Below, piece by piece: positions 7,168 through 12,585 of a stretch of DNA of 12,585 nt. This stretch comes from Prevotella sp. CAG:1185 (GTDB lineage: Bacteria > Bacteroidota > Bacteroidia > Bacteroidales > Bacteroidaceae), in assembly GCA_000436695.1 (NCBI GenBank), contig HF992662.1, positions 36,802-49,386 on the forward strand. Reading direction: 5' to 3'. The position numbers were made by a program, and so were the translations under genes. The notes beneath the pieces are model-generated. The model had not been told where the DNA came from, ran no database searches, and saw only the letters and a program-made list of their open reading frames with translations. The stretch's first letter is position 1; every line of letters begins with the position of its first letter.

Positions 7168-8985
7168 ATGAGAAGATTATTTGTTACAATCATAGCACTG
7201 CTCGCTCTCGTAAGCGCGGGCAGTGCCCAAGTATCCGGAGTAAGTCTGGGATACTGTAACGGCGAGATGAAAAACTCGGGTACCGACGGTTTCTCAACTA
7301 CTGAGAAGGATACATGGGTGTCGGCTGCAATTTATCTTACAGAAGATAACCTGAAGCTGTTTGCCGGCAACCATATTGACTCTTTGCGCGTAGGCTTGGC
7401 CTCTTCGCTCAACATCGACTCGTTGAGAGTATGGGTGCGCAGCTCTCTCGACGGTGAAGATCTCGCGTCTGGAGCAATATCCAAGGAAACAGATCCAAAG
7501 TTGGCAAAAGGATGGAACAGAATAGCTCTCGACAATCCTTACACAATAAGCGAAGGACAGGGCCTGTATATCGGTATGTCATATCATCAGAAAAGCACTT
7601 CTGTAGGCTTGTCTGTAGTGCCTAATCCGCAGGCTAATGCGCTCTATGTGCAGCTTGGCAGCAATGCCGAATGGACCGACCGCAGCAGTGAGGGCGCGCT
7701 GGCTATTGAGGCTTTGGTATATGGCGACAAGTTGCCAAAGTATAATCTGAAGTTAGAGTCTGTAGAAGTACAGCCCGTATATGTGATAGACAAGGGTAGT
7801 ATGAGCGTTACAGCCACTGTTAAGAATCTTGCAACGATGACAATTACAGGCTTTGACGCAGTGTGCAAGATAGACGGCATAGACGAAACTTATACCGCAC
7901 ACATTGATGAGGCTATAGCTTATGATGAAACAAAGACTGTCAGCTTTACCATAAATCCTTCTGCCATTACAGAAACAGAGCCTGAGAACCGCACTGTGAC
8001 CATAACTATAGATAACCTGAATGAAGGTGATGACGAGGATATGAGCGACAACACTCTCAGTGCTGCGTTCAGCGTTGTCAGCCATGATTTCTCACGTAAT
8101 GTCCTCATTGAGGAGTTCACCACGGAGCAGTGTCCTAACTGTCCGCGCGTGGCAGGCTATATGAGTGAGGTTTTGGGTATGGAAAGATTCAACGGCAGGG
8201 TGAACATGATATGCCATCATTCAGGCTATTATACTGACTGGCTCACAATTCCGAGCGACAACAGCTATCTGTGGTTCTACAATATGGGAGGAGCAACATT
8301 TGCTCCCGGACTGCTTGTAGACCGTGCCACAAGGCCTTATATCTCTAACAATTCTGAAACATCGCCAATTTACAGTCCGGCTTCTGCCGATGAGATAGCC
8401 AATGTTATAGATACACGTATGCTTGACGTGGCATTTGTCTCTCTTAAAGTTTCTGCCGAGATGGATTCTATAAATGCCAATGAGATGACTGTAACCGTTA
8501 CGGGTGAGCGTATAAAGGAGAACTTTACTGTTAATCCTCCGCGTATAAATGTTGTTCTTATAGAGAACGACATCAAGCCGCTGAGCCAGGCCGGTTCAAC
8601 ACAGGGCTTCATGCATCAGCACGTAAGCCGCGCAGTTAACAGCACATGGGGCGACGAGATTGTATGGGACGGCAACACTTACACATATACCTGCAAGCTT
8701 GCGTTGCGTAACGACTACGTGCGTGAGAATCTTGGCGTAGTGGCTTATATCTGGGACTACGACGAGAACGACGCGTCAAAGTGTGAGGTAGCCAACTCTT
8801 CTTCGATATCATTCAAGGATTTCTCTGTAGGCACATCGACAGGCATATCTACATTGGGTGTTGACACGAAGAAGGAAGTAAGTGCATATTATACAATCGG
8901 CGGAGAGCGTGTCAGTCAGCCCGTCAAAGGTCTGAATATTGTAAAATATACAGACGGAAGTACGAGAAAAATACTCATACGATAA
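7168..8985 (+). CDS. Omp28-like secreted protein with thioredoxin-type CPNC motif
   Basis: The 605-residue product begins 9 bases after the previous gene, so the two are almost certainly co-transcribed. A signal peptide (MRRLFVTIIALLALVSAGSA) is followed by a beta-rich domain (about 25-188), an Ig-like segment (about 190-305), and a thioredoxin-like region from about 308. That region opens with NVLIEEFTTEQCPNCPRVAG, the form typical of the Omp28 family described from Porphyromonas gingivalis, with the CxxC pair at Cys322/Cys325. GGATFAPGLLVDR (374-386) may supply the cis-proline loop. A further beta-rich part precedes a C-terminal tail (TGISTL..., KGLNIVKYTDGSTRKILIR) related to that of the upstream protein. 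Export to the cell surface and a redox or thiol-exchange role are inferred. The CxxC could instead be structural. Base composition is more GC-rich than in its operon partner. Confidence 0.82.
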   Translation: MRRLFVTIIALLALVSAGSAQVSGVSLGYCNGEMKNSGTDGFSTTEKDTWVSAAIYLTEDNLKLFAGNHIDSLRVGLASSLNIDSLRVWVRSSLDGEDLASGAISKETDPKLAKGWNRIALDNPYTISEGQGLYIGMSYHQKSTSVGLSVVPNPQANALYVQLGSNAEWTDRSSEGALAIEALVYGDKLPKYNLKLESVEVQPVYVIDKGSMSVTATVKNLATMTITGFDAVCKIDGIDETYTAHIDEAIAYDETKTVSFTINPSAITETEPENRTVTITIDNLNEGDDEDMSDNTLSAAFSVVSHDFSRNVLIEEFTTEQCPNCPRVAGYMSEVLGMERFNGRVNMICHHSGYYTDWLTIPSDNSYLWFYNMGGATFAPGLLVDRATRPYISNNSETSPIYSPASADEIANVIDTRMLDVAFVSLKVSAEMDSINANEMTVTVTGERIKENFTVNPPRINVVLIENDIKPLSQAGSTQGFMHQHVSRAVNSTWGDEIVWDGNTYTYTCKLALRNDYVRENLGVVAYIWDYDENDASKCEVANSSSISFKDFSVGTSTGISTLGVDTKKEVSAYYTIGGERVSQPVKGLNIVKYTDGSTRKILIR

Positions 8986-9017
8986 ATAAATATTATAATT
9001 TAGGTTATGTTATTTTT

Positions 9018-9051
9018 AAGGCTTGCCGCTAGTTGTAATGCGGCAAGCCTT
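9018..9051. terminator. Stem-loop terminator between convergent genes
   Basis: AAGGCTTGCCGC (9018-9029) pairs perfectly over 12 bp with GCGGCAAGCCTT (9040-9051) around a 10-base loop. TTTATTTG follows on the + strand, so it suits the Omp28-like gene best. The convergent repeat protein gene on the minus strand may share it, though the T tract on that side is poor. Confidence 0.82.
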
Positions 9052-9131
9052 TATTTGTATTAGTCGTTGTTGAGTGTTGTCTTAGACAAAAAACTTGTTG
9101 TTAGAGTTAGGCATGATAAAGGCGGTTGTAG

Positions 9132-9776
9132 CTAAATCTTTCTGCCCTTATAATAAGTGTTGAAGGCATCTTTGGCATATCCGTTGTCGAGGATTACGAA
9201 ATTTGATGCCGTTGCACCTTCTATTTTCTGTCCTTTGTAGAACACTCTGAACGAATCTTTGGCGTATCCTTCGCCGAGCAGAGTGAAGCTCGATGCCGTT
9301 GCTCCTTCAATCTTTTGTCCTTTATAGAACACTCTGAACGAATCCTTGGCGTATCTGTCGCCTAACAGAGTGAAGCTTGATGCCGTTGCTCCTTCAATCT
9401 TTTTTCCTTTGTAGAACACTCTGAATGCATCCTTGGCATATCCTTCGCCGAGCAGAGTGAAACTCGATGCTGTGGTTCCTTCAATCTTTTGCCCTTTGTA
9501 GAACACTCTGAATGCATCCTTGGCATAGTCTTCGCCAAGGACGGTGAAGCTTGATGCTGTGGCTCCTTCAACGGCCTTGCCGCGGTAATACACCTTGAAG
9601 TCGCTCACCATATAGTCGTTGTTGCGGCTGTGATGCCTTTTATTTGCGTGTGAGCAGCCGTTGTGGCTTTGGCAGTGTTGTATGTCGCAGCAGTCGGATT
9701 CATGGCACTGAGCGCGTGATATTGCGGGCATTGCCAACGCAAATATCAATGTGAGGGTTGCTGTAAGAATTTTCAT
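9132..9776 (-). CDS. Secreted DKNYY-like repeat protein with Cys/His-rich N-terminus
   Basis: The 214-residue product has a signal peptide (about 1-22, ending AISRA). The mature N-terminus is dense in metal-type ligands: Cys 24, 29, 30, 35 and 41 and His 25, 34, 38, 43, 48 and 49 within 26 residues. From residue 55 to the end there are five full and one half copies of a 29-residue unit (YAKDxFRVFYKGxKIEGAT, then ASSFTLLGEG). The aromatic/GxKIEGA/FxxLG pattern matches the DKNYY family of repeats found in Bacteroidota and Fusobacteria, whose function is unknown. The first and last units are the most diverged; the central ones are almost identical. The gene stands alone, convergent with the surface-protein operon. 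I see no clear consensus promoter just upstream. Metal binding and cell-envelope location are inferences. Confidence 0.82.
   Translation of the reverse strand: MKILTATLTLIFALAMPAISRAQCHESDCCDIQHCQSHNGCSHANKRHHSRNNDYMVSDFKVYYRGKAVEGATASSFTVLGEDYAKDAFRVFYKGQKIEGTTASSFTLLGEGYAKDAFRVFYKGKKIEGATASSFTLLGDRYAKDSFRVFYKGQKIEGATASSFTLLGEGYAKDSFRVFYKGQKIEGATASNFVILDNGYAKDAFNTYYKGRKI
9135..9614 (-). repeat. In-frame 87-base tandem repeat (5.5 copies)
   Basis: The coding repeats have a fixed period of 87 bases: 9528-9614, 9441-9527, 9354-9440, 9267-9353, 9180-9266, and a partial 9135-9179. Central copies share long identical blocks; for instance 9292-9316 recurs exactly at 9379-9403. This level of DNA identity suggests recent duplication or gene conversion, and copy number may vary between strains. 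Confidence 0.9.
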
Positions 9777-10005
9777 AATGATGAGCTTTTAAATGATTTC
9801 ACGTTTTATTTATATAGACGTATGTTGTGATGAAGGTTTATCTTGTTAATATATTTTATGCTTTCATACTGCCGTCGGATTGATTGCTCTCTGGCTGACG
9901 GCTGTATATAAGTCGGCAGTGCCGGCGTGATGAACTGGCACAAAGGCATTGCTTGGTCGGCGTGTAGCCTGCGTTCAAGGCAGATGCGTCGCGTATTCGC
10001 GGCAT

Positions 10006-10064
10006 GTGGTGATGCCTTTTGTATACGATTGTGATGCCTTTTTCCCACGGTTGTGATGCCTTTA
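10006..10064. repeat. Three tandem 22-base repeats with TGATGCCTTT core
   Basis: The core GATGCCTTT begins at 10011, 10033 and 10055, exactly 22 bases apart (two helical turns). The last two copies share TTGTGATGCCTTT. A related TGTGATGCCTTTT occurs inside the repeat-protein gene near 9630, and TTGTGATG at 9825-9832. The array lies between pnp and the repeat-protein gene and could be a set of protein binding sites on one face of the helix. Confidence 0.65.
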
Positions 10065-10085
10065 ACCTGCTTTTTTATTGATATT

Positions 10086-10119
10086 AAAAAATGGCGGCAA
10101 TGTGAAAGTTGCCGCCATT
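10086..10119 (-). terminator. Intrinsic terminator of pnp
   Basis: AATGGCGGCAA (10090-10100) pairs perfectly with TTGCCGCCATT (10109-10119) around an 8-base loop. Read on the minus strand the hairpin ends in six T residues. It lies 29 bases after the pnp stop codon. Confidence 0.9.
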
Positions 10120-10148
10120 AAGTTATAGTGTTATTGAGATAAGCTCAA

Positions 10149-12467
10149 TTAATCGTTGTGGTCAAGACTGTCGTTGAAGTCTCTCGGCTCTCTTGGTGCC
10201 AAGGGATCGTGGAAGTCGTTGTTGTTGCTGCGGTGCTCAAAACGGCGCTGCTCGCGGTTGTTCTGACGCTCTCCACGCTCACATCTCTGGCGGCGCTCAG
10301 GTCTCGGACGACGCTCGCGCTCAACATATCCTTCGGGTTTCGGTATCAGCACGCGGTGAGAGAGTTTGTATTTACCAGTCTTCTGGTCGATGTCCATCAG
10401 TTTAACTGTAATCTTGTCGCCCTCTTTCAGTCCTGCCTCCTCAACTGTCTCGAGACGTTTCCAGTCGATTTCAGAGATGTGCAGCAGTCCGTCCTTGCCC
10501 GGCATGATTTCAACGAAGCATCCGTAAGGCATGATAGAGCGTATTGTACCCTCGTAAACCTCGCCTACCTCAGGAATGGCAACGATGGCCTTAATCTTAG
10601 ATATGGCGGCAGTGATGCTCTCCTTGTTAGGCGCACTTACCTGCACTTTGCCCTTGCCGTCGGTCTCGTCGATAGTGATAACGGCTCCCGACTCTTCCTG
10701 AATCTGCTGGATAATCTTTCCGCCCGGGCCTATTACGGCTCCGATAAACTCCTTCGGAATGTCGAATGCCTCGATGCGAGGTACCTGCGGTTTCAGTTCG
10801 GCGCGAGGCTCGGCTATAGTCTCGGTGAGTTTGCCGAGGATGTATTCACGTCCGCGCTTAGCCTGCATAAGGGCTTTTTCGAGGATTTCGAAGCTCAGTC
10901 CGTCGCACTTGATATCCATCTGTGTTGCTGTCAGACCGTCTTTCGTACCTGTTGTCTTGAAGTCCATGTCGCCCAGGTGGTCCTCATCGCCGAGGATATC
11001 GCTCAGTACGGCATACTTGTCTTCACCGGGGTTCTTGATAAGTCCCATTGCGATACCGCTGACGGGCTTCTTCATAGGAACACCTGCGTCCATCAGAGCC
11101 AGTGTGCCGGCGCATACTGTAGCCATTGATGAAGAGCCGTTGCTTTCGAGAATCTGTGATACCAGGCGCACTGTGTAAGGGAAGTCCTCAGGAATCTGTC
11201 CCTTGAGGGCACGCCAAGCCAGGTGGCCGTGGCCTATTTCGCGGCGGCCTACGCCTCTCTGAGCCTTAGCCTCGCCTGTGCAGAACGGCGGGAAGTTATA
11301 GTGGAGAAGGAAGCGCTGATAGCCCTTGTTGAGCACGTCGTCAACCATCTTCTCGTCAAGTTTTGTTCCGAGTGTACATGTAGTGAGGCTCTGAGTCTCG
11401 CCACGTGTGAATATAGAGCTTCCGTGAGGCATCGGCAGCGGGCTTACCTCGCACCATATCGGGCGGATTTCCTCTGTTGTACGTCCGTCGAGACGCTTGC
11501 CTTCGTCGAGGATGCAGCGGCGCATAGAGTCGCGCATAACGTCGGCATAGTAGCGGTCAACGAGAGCATATTTCTCCTCAAGCTCTTCTTCAGTAAGGTC
11601 AGTGTGTGCTGCGGCATAAGCCTCTTCAAAATCGGTCTTGATTTTGTCGAATGCCTCCTCGCGCGACTTCTTGTCGTGGTCGCCTGCCTCAGCTATTGCA
11701 TAACACTTGTCGTAAGTCTCTTTTCTGAGCTGTTCGCGCAGCTCCTCGTCGTTCACCTCGTGGCAGTATTCGCGCTTAACGTCGGTGCCGAGTTCTTTCA
11801 TGAGCTCCTCCTGCAGAACGCACATCGGGCGTATAGCCTCCTGAGCGGCCTTGAGGGCTCCGAGCAGGTCTTGCTCTGAAACTTCGTTCATCTCGCCTTC
11901 AACCATCATGATGTTCTCTTTAGAGGCACCAACCATGATGTCCATGTCGGCGTTTTTCATCTGTTCGAATGTCGGATCGATTACAAATTCGCCATTAATA
12001 CGTGCTACGCGCACTTCAGAGATAGGGCATTCAAACGGAATATCTGAGCATGCCAGGGCACATGAGGCAGCGAAACCTGCCAATGCGTCGGGCTGGTCAA
12101 CACCGTCGGCCGAGAAAAGGATTACGTTAACGTAAACCTCTGCATGGAAGTCTGACGGGAAGAGAGGGCGCAACGCGCGGTCTACCAAACGGCATGTAAG
12201 GATTTCGTTATCGGTTGCTTTGCCTTCGCGCTTTGTGAATCCGCCCGGAAAACGTCCGGCTGCGGCATACTGTTCTCTGTACTCAACCTGCAAAGGCATA
12301 AAATCTGTTCCGGGAACTGCATCTTTTGCGGCACAAACAGTGGCCAGAAGTACGGTGTTTCCCATGCGCAGTACGCATGAGCCGTCGGCCTGCTTTGCCA
12401 CTTTCCCGGTTTCAATGCTGATGGTTCTGCCATCAGGCAGTGAAACTGTTTTCGTAATTACGTTCAT
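10149..12467 (-). CDS. pnp: Polyribonucleotide nucleotidyltransferase (PNPase)
   Basis: The 772-residue product is a complete PNPase, the phosphorolytic 3'-5' exoribonuclease that degrades mRNA and releases nucleoside diphosphates. Order of domains: first RNase PH-like core (about 5-150), helical linker (about 235-325), second RNase PH core (about 327-560), KH domain with IGPGGKIIQQI (579-589), and S1 domain with VYEGTIRSIMPYGCFVEI (637-654) and LLHISEI. The catalytic segment SDILGDEDHLGDMDFK (489-504) is intact; Asp496, Asp502 and Lys504 align with E. coli Asp486, Asp492 and Lys494. After the S1 domain comes a tail of about 60 residues, first rich in Arg (RERRPRPERRQR) and then acidic/Asn-rich. 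The start at 12467 fits the family N-terminus (MNVITKTVSLPDGR). It is transcribed alone, with its own promoter and terminator. Confidence 0.98.
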   Translation of the reverse strand: MNVITKTVSLPDGRTISIETGKVAKQADGSCVLRMGNTVLLATVCAAKDAVPGTDFMPLQVEYREQYAAAGRFPGGFTKREGKATDNEILTCRLVDRALRPLFPSDFHAEVYVNVILFSADGVDQPDALAGFAASCALACSDIPFECPISEVRVARINGEFVIDPTFEQMKNADMDIMVGASKENIMMVEGEMNEVSEQDLLGALKAAQEAIRPMCVLQEELMKELGTDVKREYCHEVNDEELREQLRKETYDKCYAIAEAGDHDKKSREEAFDKIKTDFEEAYAAAHTDLTEEELEEKYALVDRYYADVMRDSMRRCILDEGKRLDGRTTEEIRPIWCEVSPLPMPHGSSIFTRGETQSLTTCTLGTKLDEKMVDDVLNKGYQRFLLHYNFPPFCTGEAKAQRGVGRREIGHGHLAWRALKGQIPEDFPYTVRLVSQILESNGSSSMATVCAGTLALMDAGVPMKKPVSGIAMGLIKNPGEDKYAVLSDILGDEDHLGDMDFKTTGTKDGLTATQMDIKCDGLSFEILEKALMQAKRGREYILGKLTETIAEPRAELKPQVPRIEAFDIPKEFIGAVIGPGGKIIQQIQEESGAVITIDETDGKGKVQVSAPNKESITAAISKIKAIVAIPEVGEVYEGTIRSIMPYGCFVEIMPGKDGLLHISEIDWKRLETVEEAGLKEGDKITVKLMDIDQKTGKYKLSHRVLIPKPEGYVERERRPRPERRQRCERGERQNNREQRRFEHRSNNNDFHDPLAPREPRDFNDSLDHND

Positions 12468-12513
12468 CTAATAAAAAACTTCTTGTTTTATAACATCTTC
12501 AAAAAAATCTCAA

Positions 12514-12545
12514 CAAAGATAGACAAAAGCCCATAAATAAACGAA
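12514..12545 (-). promoter_or_regulatory. Probable pnp promoter
   Basis: On the minus strand, TATCTTTG (12521 to 12514) fits TAnnTTTG exactly. TTCG (12545 to 12542) lies 20 bases upstream, one base off TTTG. Transcription would start near 12507, giving a leader of about 40 bases before the pnp ATG. Confidence 0.65.
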
Positions 12546-12585
12546 TAAATGTCGAATTATTTTCTTTTTTTATGATTATGTGTGA

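Larger units (their letters stand above)
9777..10148. other. 372-base gap between the repeat-protein gene and pnp
   Basis: No credible gene was found. An 80-codon minus-strand frame (9806-10048) lacks recognisable protein character. The gap holds the pnp terminator (10086-10119), a 22-base tandem repeat (10006-10064), and overlapping inverted repeats at 9868-9920. In the last, ACTGCCG at 9868-9874 can pair with CGGCAGT at 9914-9920, or GCCGTC at 9871-9876 with GACGGC at 9897-9902. These lie in the probable leader region of the repeat-protein gene. Confidence 0.6.

Noticed and set aside
9362..9571. Second minus-strand frame within the tandem repeats
   Set aside because: An out-of-frame reading kept open because the 87-base unit is a multiple of three and nearly identical between copies.
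9135..9614. Tandem repeats as a CRISPR array
   Set aside because: The repeats are contiguous, in frame and coding, with no unique spacers between them.
9806..10048. 80-codon minus-strand frame upstream of the repeat-protein gene
   Set aside because: It crosses the 22-base repeats and has odd composition and no recognisable protein features; likely chance.
10158..11129. 323-codon + strand frame inside pnp, and similar long frames at 11223-11879 and 3411-4130
   Set aside because: These lie opposite well-supported genes (pnp and the regulator) and have no family signature; they are antisense shadows.

Overview
The window looks like chromosomal DNA from the phylum Bacteroidota, most likely order Bacteroidales and probably Prevotella-like. 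The sequence shows promoters of the Bacteroidota type (TTTG, about 20 bases, TAnnTTTG) and start codons with little or no Shine-Dalgarno sequence. It also shows a membrane-tethered TPR/AraC-type regulator, an Omp28-like secreted protein, and a C-terminal tail that resembles type IX secretion sorting domains. The genus is an inference from protein style, not from a marker gene.

Left part (1-1904, + strand): the 3' portion of argB (arginine biosynthesis kinase), a 300-base gap, then an ECF sigma factor whose end overlaps a small single-pass membrane protein that is probably its anti-sigma factor. An ECF-type promoter (TGTAAC, 16 bases, CGTC) lies just before the sigma gene, which suggests autoregulation.

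Gene-free stretch (1905-2864): no credible protein gene. It holds two strong hairpins, one of them a pair of mutually exclusive stems. Both have better T tracts on the minus strand. Several short dyads lie closer to the next gene.

Central regulatory and surface module (2865-8985, + strand): a 588-residue one-component transmembrane regulator (TPR sensor, one membrane helix, coiled coil, AraC-type DNA-binding domain) ends in an intrinsic terminator. A 26-base near-perfect palindrome and a very good Bacteroidota promoter follow. They drive two genes 9 bases apart: a 798-residue secreted beta-sandwich protein with an internal duplication, and a 605-residue Omp28-like protein with a CPNC thioredoxin-type motif. 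Both end in a related C-terminal tail, suggesting export to the cell surface by one route. The layout suggests that the regulator controls the pair through the palindrome. This is the best candidate for a little-described system here.

Right part (minus strand): a shared hairpin separates the operon from a convergent gene for a small secreted protein with a Cys/His-rich N-terminus and 5.5 copies of a 29-residue DKNYY-like repeat. A 372-base gap with a 22-base tandem repeat and a strong terminator follows. The last gene is pnp (polynucleotide phosphorylase), complete, with its probable promoter near the right edge.
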